From Rozella allomycis CSF55 (lineage: Eukaryota; Rozellomycota), in the NCBI GenBank assembly GCA_000442015.1, contig KE560971.1, forward strand, positions 37,425-101,424: a DNA stretch of 64,000 nt, read 5' to 3'. Positions 47,244 through 58,518 of this stretch are shown in pieces (the stretch's first letter is position 1; each line of letters starts with the position of its first letter). The notes beneath the pieces are model-generated. The model was given only the letters and a program-made list of their open reading frames with translations, was not told where the DNA came from and made no database searches. Position numbers and translations under genes: made by a program.

Positions 47244-47595
47244 TCAATGTTTTCTTTGATATCCTTGTCCAGTGTGATGACGAGGATTTTCAAGAACTTT
47301 TTGAAAAGATGATTCGCTTAAATCACGTCTGAACATTTGCGTAGGACCTTGGGTTGGATGGTTCATTGACGTTTTGACTGTTCCTAAATTTATGATTAAA
47401 GTGTGAGATACCGGTGGTGGGATAGTAGTCCATTTTCACGCCGCTTCTTTCATAAAACTCGACACGGCTTTGTTGGTTACTTCCTTGATAGTTCCAGCCA
47501 TAGTCAGATGGATTAGACTTGTGAGTCATTTTTTTACAAGGGTTCGTATTCTGCTCATGATTATGTAATTCGCATAATGAGATTTTCAGATCCAT
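47244..47595 (-). CDS. Small basic protein, unknown, perhaps flagellar
   Basis: A 31-nt intron (near 47347-47377) joins two exons, giving a protein of about 105 residues. The motifs are HKSNPSDYGWNYQG, YYPTTGISHFNHKFRNS and TQMFRRDLSESSFQKVLENP. The start is uncertain: ATG 47595, or an internal Met directly before THKSNPSD. The short length, Tyr/Pro/Asn-rich composition and lack of any hydrophobic core recall small microtubule inner proteins of flagella, but I find no named match. Treat the flagellar idea as a guess. Confidence 0.45.
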
Positions 47596-47798
47596 AAAGA
47601 TGATGAATTTTTCTATCCACAATAAGATTTTCTTAATCCTGGAACTTGGCACTGTTAAACATCACAACGTGGGAATCAACCGCTTTTTACATACAACTGT
47701 ATAGGTATCCTTGTATTAAAGATCGCTAAGAATGCCAATCAAATGGTGAACAAATAAATTAATAATCACAACTATTGAAGTATGAACAAGAGAGTTTA

Positions 47799-48488
47799 TT
47801 ATGACTTTTGAACGAGCATTTTAACAAGTGCTTCAATCATTTTTATGATTGCTTCAGCTTTCGGATCGCTTGTCGGGTCTTTAATAGCTGCATTTGCGGC
47901 TGCTAAAATGTCACCGGCGTTACTTGCCCCTGATGCTGATGCTTGATCTGTAGATGGAGATGCGGTGGTAGATGGTGCAGCATTGGAGCCTGCAGTAGCG
48001 GCATCTGGAACGGTTGCTTGAGTTGTTGGCGGAGTTGGAGGGGGAGCGCCGGCAGAAGACGAATCGTTTGCACTTGCTGAAGTTGCTGCTGATGGATCAC
48101 CAGATGTTTCTTGGGCGCCTCCACTGCCAGAGGTTGATGCACTTCCTGAAGCTGATGGAGTTGTTGTTTGTCCAGATGAGCTTCCACTTCCAGAAGTTGA
48201 TGAACTACTTCCACTTCCTGAAGCTGATGGTGTTGTTGTTTGTCCAGATGAGCTTCCACCGCCAGAGGCTGCATTTCCAGCGCCAGAAGTTGATTGCGTG
48301 TGTCCGCTATGACCACCCGAAGCTGAAGAACCTCCAGTAGCATTAGTTGCCGCTGCGTTACCAGTCGATGAACCGCTGGTGGTATCACCACTACCTGCAA
48401 CGGGTACAGGGATGCCAGATGGTATTGGAAAAGAAGAAACAGGTAGACTGTACAAAACTAGACAAGCGAGAAAAAACAAAGATTTCAT
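47799..48488 (-). CDS. Secreted Ser/Gly/Ala/Thr-rich protein
   Basis: Start ATG 48488 begins a signal peptide (MKSLFFLACLVLYSLPVSS). About 150 residues of Ser/Gly/Ala/Thr-rich low complexity follow, with repeats of the type SSSGQTTTPSASGS (two copies). It ends in a predicted amphipathic helix (AKAEAIIKMIEALVKMLVQKS). There are no membrane spans and no clear GPI signal. It is probably O-glycosylated and secreted or wall-associated. Upstream methionines would precede the signal and are unlikely starts. Confidence 0.7.
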   Translation of the reverse strand: MKSLFFLACLVLYSLPVSSFPIPSGIPVPVAGSGDTTSGSSTGNAAATNATGGSSASGGHSGHTQSTSGAGNAASGGGSSSGQTTTPSASGSGSSSSTSGSGSSSGQTTTPSASGSASTSGSGGAQETSGDPSAATSASANDSSSAGAPPPTPPTTQATVPDAATAGSNAAPSTTASPSTDQASASGASNAGDILAAANAAIKDPTSDPKAEAIIKMIEALVKMLVQKS

Positions 48489-48590
48489 ATTTGTTACTGA
48501 TAGGGGTAAGAGTTTTACATTTAAATAAAAATAGTGATCTAAAAATAGAAATGTAACATGGATAAAACATTGATGGTTGCAATAAATCCT

Positions 48591-48638
48591 AATCAAAATA
48601 TATTAACTTTCAATAATCAAAATATATTAACTTTCAAT
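48591..48638. repeat. Two tandem 24-bp units
   Basis: aatcaaaatatattaactttcaat occurs twice in direct tandem between the secreted Ser/Gly-rich gene start and the eIF5B stop. A third partial copy is not seen. The role is unknown; it is probably a small spacer duplication. Confidence 0.8.
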
Positions 48639-48672
48639 AAATTACTTTCTTTTAACTTTTTTAAATGAAAAT

Positions 48673-51600
48673 TTATTGAATGTTTAAAGCCTTCTTTAAT
48701 CTAATAATCAACTGCCAATCATCATTAGTCATTTCATTTCTAAAATTTTCTTTGAGAACATCAATGGAAGCTCTCGTGATTTGCGAGACGAGATCATCTT
48801 TTTCCGTAAAATGCCTTCCAACCATTTTAGGGGTGTCGTAGGATGGCGTATCGATACGAATAGCAACTGATGGACCGCCCTTCTTTGCAGAGTCTTGTGG
48901 TTTGTGGTTCATTTCGATTGACGATACTTTGCCAATGAAGACGTTGTTTTGAGATGGAACGCAGATTGGAGTCCCAACTCGTAGAGTGCCTAGAATGAAA
49001 AGATGGGGAAATGAAAACCTTCAATAACGTCGACACCGACAACGATTGGATCTCTTTTGTTAAAGACACAGCCAGAAACAATTCTTAAAACACAAGGAAA
49101 GATAGCTTGAGGGGCTGAATCTTTCTTTTTTTGTTCAATTAGTTCTTTCATGTAGTTGGTGAAATGATCAAACAAATGATAAATAATTTCAGCTTTGAAT
49201 ATTTTAATTCCTTTAATGAAACTAAAATAGATTAGATTACCTAATTGATCAGCTAGTTCTTGAGCGTCCTTGTCAACTTTAACATCGAATGCTAATAGGA
49301 CTGCGTATTCTCTAGCGTGTTCTAACATTATAGAAGTTCTAATGACATCTTTTTTGTGTACAGGGCCAATGTTAACACCAGAGACTGGAATTTTAGAATC
49401 TTTAAGAAAAGATAGTAAAGCTTCAAGGGACCCAAGAGTTGATGCTTGAACACAAACACCTCTACCACTCTTATCAATAGAGTTTAAGAGAGTTGTTAAA
49501 TCAGTCATGACTTCTTCAGCTGCTTCATCTTCGTCTTCGTCATCTTCTATTTTAATGAGTCTAGAACCAGCAATAGCCTTGTCTAGATCTGACGCAACAA
49601 TCTTAACACCCAATGCAGCCTTGACCATTTTATGATGAACATATTGACTCTAAGATTAAACAGGAATTAATTTAATACTTTAACTCTTAATTCTCTTAAT
49701 GGTTGAGGTGTTAATAAAGCTCTAATAGTTGTAATGATTGGACCATTTAACCCACAAACAGCAATCTTGTCACCTTCTCTTAAAATTCCATTTGATAAAA
49801 TAACATCAATTGTTGTTCCTAACCCTTCAATAACTTTAACTTCTAAAACTGTGCATTCTAATTCACTCAAATACATTAAAGATTTGCTCATCATTTTTTG
49901 TGTTAAATGAATTAACAAATACAATAAATCTGGAATTCCTTCACCTGTTATTGCTGATGTTGGAACTAGAGAAACATATTTTCTATAATCGTTATTGTTA
50001 TAATATTCAATTGCATTCAATCCCTTTTAAATGAGTTAAACTATTCTTACTTGTTCAGCAAACGATAGAATTGTTGATCTTAATCTTTCATGATATTCTT
50101 TTTTAACAGATTCACTTTGTTTTTCAAATGAATAATTAAAAGGTTTATTTGGATATTCTTGCCATCCATAAATTCTATCAATCTTATTCAATGCTACAAT
50201 AAATGGAGTCTTTCTTTGTCTCAATAAACTAATAGATTCCAATGTTTGTGGTTCTAAACCATGCATGATATCTACAACTAACACTGCTATATTACACAAC
50301 GATGACCCTCTGGTTCTTAAATTAGTAAACGATTCGTGACCAGGAGTATCAATAACTAACAACCCTGGTACCTCCAAATCAAACTGATCTTGTAAATCTA
50401 TCGTCTTTTCTTGAATAACACTAGCTGGAAAATAAGTGGCACCTATCTGCTGTGTAATACCACCAGCTTCCCCTTCTTGAACATTCGTTTGTCTAATCTT
50501 ATCTAATAGCTTTGTCTTTCCTGTATCTACATGCCCCAATATACAACAAATTGGTGATCTCAAATCTTTATTTGTTTTCAATGCCTTTTTAACAATCTGT
50601 GGCTTAGTAGATTGTGGCTTGGTTTCTACTTTTATTTTTTCTTCTTTAATTTCTTTTTTCTCTTCTTTTTCTTCTTCTTTTTCATCTTTTTTAATTTCAT
50701 CAATTTCCCAATCTTCAACAACTTCATCATCTTCCCATGAATCTTTAATCTCTTCCTCTTCCTTTTCAATCTTTTCTTCTTTTTTATTTTCAATCTTTTT
50801 CTTCTTTTTAATATCATAAATTGAAAACTTTTTTGCTCCTTCTTTAGGAAATGAAACCCCTTGTTGTTGCAATTGTTCCAAAACTAATTTATTCTTTTGT
50901 TGTTTCTCTTTTTCAGCCTTTGTCAACAATTTTCCTTGTTTTCTCAATTCTTCCTTTTTCTGTTTTTCTCTTTCTTTCTTTCTCTTCTTTTTAGCTTCTT
51001 CTCTCATTTTCTCTTCTTCAATCTTTCTCTCTTCTTCTAATCTCTTTCTTTCCTCTTCTTCTTCAAGCCTTCTTTGCTCTTCTTCCAACTTTTGTTGCGC
51101 CAAAATTCTCTCCTTCAACGCAGCAATCGCAGCATTATTCTTTTTACTTGGCTTTTCCTTTTGTGCCTTTTCTTTCTCTTCCTTTGGTTCTTCTTCTACT
51201 TTCTCCTCTGCTTTATCTCCACTCTTTTTCTTCTTTTTTTTCTTCTTTTTATTAGCTCCTTCCTTCTCTTCATTATCTTCTTCTACCTTTTCTACCTCAA
51301 CCTTGTCTTCTTCAACTTGCTCTTTCTTTTCTTCCTCTTGTTTCTTCTTTTTCTCCTTCAACAATTCATTCAAAAAATCATCTTCTTCCTTTTTATTATT
51401 ATTCTTCTTTTCAACATTCTGATTACTCTTCTTTTTCTTCTTTTTATTATTGTTACTCTTCTTTTTCTCTTCAACAGCCATCTCTCCAAACTCATTCTCC
51501 AATCCATCCAAATCTCCCATCTCTTCATTCTCTTCAATCTTTTCACCCTTACCCTCATCACCTCTATCCTCTCCTTCCTCTTCCTTGGCTTTATTCGCCA

Positions 51601-51889
51601 AAGCATCCAAATCAATCACCTCCCCTTCCTCAAACATCAACGCCTCAAACGCATTCCCACTCTTCTTCTCACTCTTCTTTTTACTCTTCTTTTCTTTTTT
51701 CTTTTGACTGCCGGTTTTCGCTTGCTTCAATAAAGCCATAAACCCATCATCCTCCTCATGCTCGATAACGTCGGCATTGCTATACTCGTTCAAATTCAAC
51801 GCCTCGCGACTGTTCGATAACATATAGTCGGCTTCTGCGTCAGCGGACGTCCAGTAATCGTCTACCTCTTTTTGTTTTTTGCGCCCCAT
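48673..51889 (-). CDS. FUN12: Translation initiation factor eIF5B
   Basis: This GTPase promotes 60S joining at start codons. A very long Lys/Glu-rich N-terminal half (about residues 60-440, nearly all charged) is followed by the G domain: [58 protein letters not shown]. Domain II ([18 protein letters not shown]), domain III and the C-terminal eIF1A-binding helices ([14 protein letters not shown]) follow. Introns of 27, 29, 30 and 29 nt interrupt the C-terminal half. Start ATG 51889 ([13 protein letters not shown]) fits the family. The purine-rich repeats create long antisense frames that are not genes. Confidence 0.96.
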
Positions 51890-51998
51890 AGAACCAGGGT
51901 TGTTGGGCAGTTGGAAGTCTGAAGGTGAGTGAAAGAAAACGCTTAATACTAAATATTTAAATAAAGAAAACTATAATATTTTAAAGACGAATTCTATT

Positions 51999-54900
51999 TT
52001 ATTTATTCCCTTTTAATCCAACTACCACAGGCTTATTAACAGCCGGCTTGTTCCACCGAGCTTTCGCCTTTTTCTGATTCATATTTTTCTATTCTAAAAC
52101 CCATCACTACTTACATCATTCAAATTTAATTGCTGCTCCAGTTCATTCAAAGTCGCTCTCATCTCCATTTCAATCGCCGTCATTTGTTTCCACTTTTAAA
52201 ATTACTCGAACACTTACCATATCATCTCTGGCTTCCTGCTCCTCATCCTTTTTCGAATCATTAAACACATCCTTAATATAGAGCGTCTTTGTTAACAGTT
52301 TTGGAATTATCAGTGGATTCAAATCGGAAAATGATGGTTGGATCTATACAATCGCTAAAAATATTTTACTATTTCTTCTTGTATTTCGTTTGTAATTATC
52401 TGGCTGTCACCAACAGTTCTCACAGTAACTCTTCTTTGGCCCTTTTTAATGTACGCTTGCCATATTCTAACTGTTTGGTCCCATGAAGCAGAAACATACT
52501 ATTAACCTCAATAATTGCATTTTACTTGATTTCTAGACGGAAAATGGATTATGCTTCGAATTGTATCAGTGTGCCCATAGCTTGTCTGAACTAGAGTGTC
52601 ATTCTTTTCTGGATCGTAAATGCGTATAACTTTATCGGAAGATCCAGTAATAATACATCCATTGAGACTATCCAAACACAATGATGTAACAGGACCGTCA
52701 TTATATATTACTCTATTGCACGGTATCCCATCTACAGGCTATAAACGTTAAACACATGTTTTACCCAAATTCTAATCGTACGGTCTTCTGATCCAGTAAT
52801 CCATTGCTCATTCTTTTTATCCCATTTCACCTTTAAATTAATCGCATAAATATTTTACTTGATTAACTTCGGCTTCATGGCCCTGTAACACAGCAATCAA
52901 TTTCATATTGCTAGTATCCTCATTAAACTTTCTCAAATATCCACACTTGTCAGTTGAAACGTACACAAAAAAGTTGTATTCTGTTGAATAGTCCATATCT
53001 AATATTGGTCCATCAGCAGCCAATTCATCTTTCCTTTCGGTTTTCATCACATCCTTTAAAACTCCTTTATTCAGGTCCCACAAACATAGTCGTTGGTCAT
53101 ACCCCGCACTTAACTGGATTAAAATAAAACAGTATTTATACTAGATAGTGAGTTTGCTTGAAATGAAACACGAAAAGTGAAGAAACTCCGTCTTTATGAT
53201 CTTGCAAGGAATATTTGCAGGTTAATCCAGATACCCTATTGCTCACTCCAGACACCCCGCCGCTTTCCGCTTCTTTTGCAGGAACGTTCCTGTACTGATC
53301 TTCATTGTAGCCCCACACATCTGTCTATAACTATCATGCAATGTTACATATTCTAGAGTCTTCAAATCCTCCAATTAAAATATCCAAAGCTTCATAATAA
53401 AATATTTTCAGAGGACATGGTCGGTTGACTCTGTTCCTGTCTGATCTCTTCTGGTGGTAAAACAATGGTTCGATATCAAGCCCCATCCTTTTCGCTTCAC
53501 CTTTAATTATTTTTTCTTTTTGGTTGTATTTTAAAATACTTGAATTTGCTATCACCGTCTCTTTTTTCTTGTCCAAGGTTTGATAAGACTATGTACGCAA
53601 CAACGATAAATTACGTTTTCTACTGCTTGAAATGTTTTTACATATGTAAGTCTTTCATTTATTCTTCTTCGAAGCTCTAATTGTCTTTTTCTTTTATCCT
53701 CTGGTTTAATTGAAGCTCCAACGTATGTTTGGATTTCATCGGTTAGAGTGTCATCGCGCATTAACGGCAAAATTTCATGGCTATAATTATTAAAAATTAT
53801 GAATTACCTGTACATGAATGCATTTAATTGTAATCTTTCCCATTTTCGTATCAATCCATCACCCCCTCCACTGAAAATAAGCAATGGTTCTTTTGAAGCT
53901 AATTGATCGCAATATGAAACTTTACTAAAAGTAAGCGTTTCAACAATCTCTTCTCCGCAATTCAATGTCGTTAATGGCGCACATGGATTAAATTTCCAGA
54001 AAACGAGTGACTTTTTATTTGTTGTCCCGACAACTTGATTTAACTCTGGAATAAACATTAATTGTTTGAATCGCAGCTGAGCACGTCCTTGATGGAATGA
54101 TGGATGATCCATGTCGAGAAAATCGGATATCTATAAATCAAGAAACCATTTTGTACATTTATGCCTCCTCGAGGATCATATATTCCGGGAGTTGGTGAAC
54201 TGGCAGTAACCCATAAGGTTTGTGTTGGCGGTATATAAACTATGGATGTTATATTATCACTATAACGTGCCTTTAGAAATAAGGTACCTGAAACCATCAA
54301 ATCTTTGCAAACATTTTCCATCGAGGGACCACAATTTTACAACTCGATCGAATCCACCAGTGATTATCCTGTTTTAATCCAACGTAGTTTTATTACCAGC
54401 TATTATCTGCGTCTTTTCCATAGACCATACTATTAATCGCGGCATCATGTGCATTTGTAATGGAATGTATCACTCGTAGTTTTACATCACCGTGATGCGG
54501 CGAATCATATACCACCAACCTTCCATCAAATCTACAAAAATCATAACATAGATATACCCGGCGGAATAGAACCTCGACTCACATGTCACCAAACATTTAA
54601 CGACATCAGAATGTTCAGCAGAGCTTACAGGCTTAGAAGTATCAATCTGGAATACAATATTAACTTGTGCATTATTCTGCGCCATATTCAGCATATCATC
54701 GTCAACATTGATCTGATAAACAAGCACTTTGGAATTAAGTCCAGTGAGCAGCTGAAGTCTCCTTGGATTGAAGCTGATAGAATATATTGGAATCCTTGTC
54801 TATCTTGCCAACAAGTTATATCTACTTCGACTTTTTGAATAATCTTGTATGCTTGATTCCATGCGATTATCATTCCATCAATGGATGCTGAAAAGAGAGA

Positions 54901-55156
54901 CTTTAGTTCCTTGCAAGAGACAGTTAGATATTAAATTTTTACCAGTAGTATAGACTTGTAATCCAGCCTTTGTGTTCAGAGAGCGTGGCTAGGTGCTTGC
55001 CCGTGTCAATGTCCCAAACTTTAATGGAAGAATCTATGCATTATTAACATTAAAATGTACCCTCTGAGCCTGTGAATATTTCTTTTCTTATTGGATGGTA
55101 TGCTATACATGTTATACTTTTCGAATGGGTATCGTCAATTGTTGTTTTGTATTCCA
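51999..55156 (-). CDS. Large WD40-repeat protein, unidentified, possibly flagellar
   Basis: From ATG 55156 (MEYKTTIDDTHSKSITCIAYHP) many short exons joined by introns of 26-28 nt encode at least eight WD40-like blades, for example SSIKVWDIDTGKHLATLSEH, ITGGFDRVVKLWSLDGKC and ASWDQTVRIW near the end. A charged helical linker (DKRKRQLELRRRINERL, about 53650-53760) separates blade groups. The C-terminus is helical (MEMRATLNELEQQLNLND) and basic (KARWNKPAVNKP), with stop at 51999. Two propellers plus a linker are common in flagellar and ciliary scaffold proteins, but the specific family is not recognised. Some exon junctions are unresolved. Confidence 0.65.
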
Positions 55157-55248
55157 TTTCAACTTGACTACACCTCGAGTGGAGAAGAGTATACAAAACC
55201 TGAAACTTTGAATAAAAATAGTACAAACTTTATTGTTTATTTATATAT

Positions 55249-58200
55249 TCAACGTGCTGAAATTGATCTTTCAAGATTAACCAAAGTTTTTCCAACGAGA
55301 TATTCGTCATCCCTGACTGTTTTAATTAAACGTTCGAATGATTGAAAGCCCATGTTAAGTATCTTGTAAGCTGGAAAGAGAGCGTAAAAAGCAAGATACG
55401 AGTAGCGCAAAAGAGTATAATACAAATCAAGGGGCAGCTCCAAAACCAAATGCAAAGTAAAGGCGAATAAATAAGGTGTCAAGATTGAAGATGACAAAAA
55501 TACCAAGGAAGGAAAAATAATTGAAGAGTTGAGATCTCTAATGTTTAAGGAATCTACATTTCTTAAATTGTTGACTGAAGAAAAGAATGGATGGTGGTTA
55601 ATTAAGAATGGAGAGATATTGTAGATGAAGTGGCAAACAATAGCGCCCATAATCCATAGAACAGAAACCAAGTAGAGCGACATGACGTCTTGTTTCATGA
55701 ATAATAGTTTAAGAGATAAACCAGCAAGCACAGGTATTACTAACCCGAGGAATACGAAAGCATAAAGATAATTTGCGATTACTTTAGAAGATTTAACAAG
55801 GGTAGAAAATAGTTGATCTAAAGTTAGTCCTCTTGGGAATTTGTAAATGATTGATGCTATGGAGATGAGGATTGATTGACCTAAAAGAAGACTAGGAATA
55901 TCAGATGAATTTTGTCCCGTTAAATTGAATATTAAGGATCTTCCAAGAGCCAAAGGAAGTACAAAGGTAGAGAAAATGGAGCAAATCCAAGATAACCATA
56001 AAAGAAAATGAAACGAAATGATTCTTAATTTGAAATTATTTGGACGATAAACAATTGTGTATCTTTCTCTTATTTTCTTAAAATTAGAGGGTTTCTTCCA
56101 TGAAATATCTGGAATTGGAGAGAAAGAATTTAGAGGTTCAGGGTCAGAATATTTTGTATCAAGTTGATATCTTTTTAAATAAACATTTGAAACTTTTCTG
56201 TTAGTAATATTTCTTCTTTCAGTTTTATCATAAATAAAATCAAAGCTTGGAACGAAAACAAAAGATCCATTTTCATTTTCTTCATTAAGAAATCTACCAC
56301 CGTAAAAGTAAGAAGATAAAGAAAGAAAAGAAAAATATTTTCTCAAAATGAATGTAAATGATGATTTTAGAAAATATTTTAGATTTAATCTCTTTAATAG
56401 AAATGGAATTGCCAAATGAACAAACCAATCTTCATATGGAAGAGAAAAGTTGTTTAAACTCAAAGGGAAAATATTAAAGGGGTTAATAAGAGAAATTATT
56501 TTAAAAGAAAGTCCAAACAATATAAGAATTACAGATGAATAAATTAATGAAGAAATGTAAAATCTTTGAAGTTGTTGAGTCAATGGGCGATCTACTAATT
56601 CGCTTATGGGTCTAAAATTTGGATCATTTGGATTTCTAATAAAAAATAACACCCCTGGTCTAATTGTATTTCTCAACCACAAAACAAACGTTGAAAATTC
56701 AATCATAAAAATAATTCCAATTGTAAAAAATCCCAATGTTATTGATCTTGGATGATTAAACAAAAATTCAATCAAACTTTCAAAAGAATAATCAAAAATA
56801 TTCTTAAATGAATAAATTATTAAAAATCCAATAAAAGTTGGAAACATAACCAATTCTAAAAATAGAATAAAAATCGTTGAAATTATCTTTTTGCTTAAAT
56901 TATAAATTTCTCTCCCAGATGGAAAAAAGTTAAATAAATATTCTTTCACAATCAAAAATGGTATCAAAAGTGACACTAAGCCACATATATAAATAGAAAC
57001 AGGTGACGTCATTGAATCCAAATAATCTACTAAATCTTGATGTGAAAAATTTAAGCTCAATGGAATATTCAATAATTGAATCCATGGATGAATCCACATT
57101 TTAAACAACTTGTAATTAAACGGAAGAGAAACAAATAGAAATGTACTTCCTGAAACAAAGGGAATAGAAATAAATGTAAAACATAAAACTGAAACAAATC
57201 CAATAACTATCAATGGATATTGAACTAAATTCCACAAAGATCCAGAAACACCAAAAATCTCTCCAGCTGTTAAATCGTTTTCAACTTCAGCAAATTCATT
57301 TCTATTCACGATATTTTCATTTTGATTCAAATCTAACACTAAATTTTCACCATCATTTTCATCTGGTTCAATTATTTCATCTTCTTCACTATCAGATGAT
57401 TCCTGTTGTTCTTGTAATAGTTGTTGTAAAATAGCCCTGCCTCTTTCTCTTCTCTCTTCTTCTCTAGCTCTTTCCATCAAACTTTCTTCTGATCTTCTTC
57501 TTTCTTCTCTTCGTTCAACATTATAGTTAATTCCAGATGATGTTGGAATATCTTCTAATCTAGCACTATCAAAACTAAAATTTCCATCCCTAGCAAAATC
57601 TTCTTCGTACACACTAATCCTACTGCTTGTTGTTGATCTTCTTCTTTCTTCAACAGCCTCAAACGCTCTTCTCAATCTATCTGATTTCCATGTAGAGCCT
57701 GGACTCTTCAACGTAAACGAGGCTGACGCCATGGACACATTCTCTTCCTCACTTTCCGCTTCTTCTTCAGATTCCTCTTCAGATTCTTCTTCATCAGTAA
57801 ATGGCTCATCATCCACTTCAGGTACCTGAACTTCATCCAACGTTTGATGAGTAGCGATGGCATCCCTGAAAAATATCACACTCATCACAAATCCAACACA
57901 AAACAGCATTATACTCGTCCCAAGAAAATTGTGCAATACAATTTTAAATCCCTCATCCATATCTTCCGTCTCTTCAACCAACGTAATCCCACTCAAATAA
58001 AAAAATATTCTATACGCAATCTGAGGAGTCAATATAGACCACACAAAAACTGCTAGCCAGTATCTGCTAAATTTTTTCAACACCATCGCTAGTCTCTTCA
58101 GCATGCCTAACAGGAAAACAGACAATGGTAATGCATTAGGCATATCTTCTCGATAAACAGACCGAAACTGAAACGGATGTTTACACAGCTCACAATACCT

Positions 58201-58406
58201 TTTAAATATTTTTTCGTATTGTTACTTTTTCTGGGAATGATTCAACCACTCTACCAAACATTCCTGGTGAATATACTTTATGGATCCCGAACACACACAG
58301 GGATAAAACAAAGGATTGTCTTCGGTTCCCTCACAGCGGCACACCCGACAGATCGCATCTATTATTGCGTCTTAACACACTTACCTTCGAAGATCGGTGA
58401 TTCCAT
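55249..58406 (-). CDS. SSM4: Doa10/MARCH6-type ER membrane E3 ubiquitin ligase
   Basis: This multi-span E3 ligase handles ER-associated degradation. The RING-CH finger is at the N-terminus, split by two introns of 26-27 nt: [46 protein letters not shown]...[15 protein letters not shown] (Cys4-His-Cys3). This is followed by [16 protein letters not shown] and at least ten membrane segments, with an acidic/Ser-rich cytoplasmic loop (about residues 190-360). The conserved TEB4-Doa10 central part seems present. The C-terminal membrane bundle reaches the stop at 55249. It complements UBR1 in the same window in protein quality control. Confidence 0.93.
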
Positions 58407-58518
58407 TTGTTATGGTAGTGGCTAGGTTGTCAACCAACTTTGATCATCAATCTTACTTTGCAATATCGGTTATCGGTGAAACATTACTGAAATAAGTCTA
58501 AAATAAATTGAAAAAAGT

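Noticed and set aside
50619..51733. Long plus-strand frames (Ser/Phe/Leu-rich) opposite eIF5B
   Set aside because: They are antisense shadows of the purine-rich Lys/Glu codons of eIF5B.
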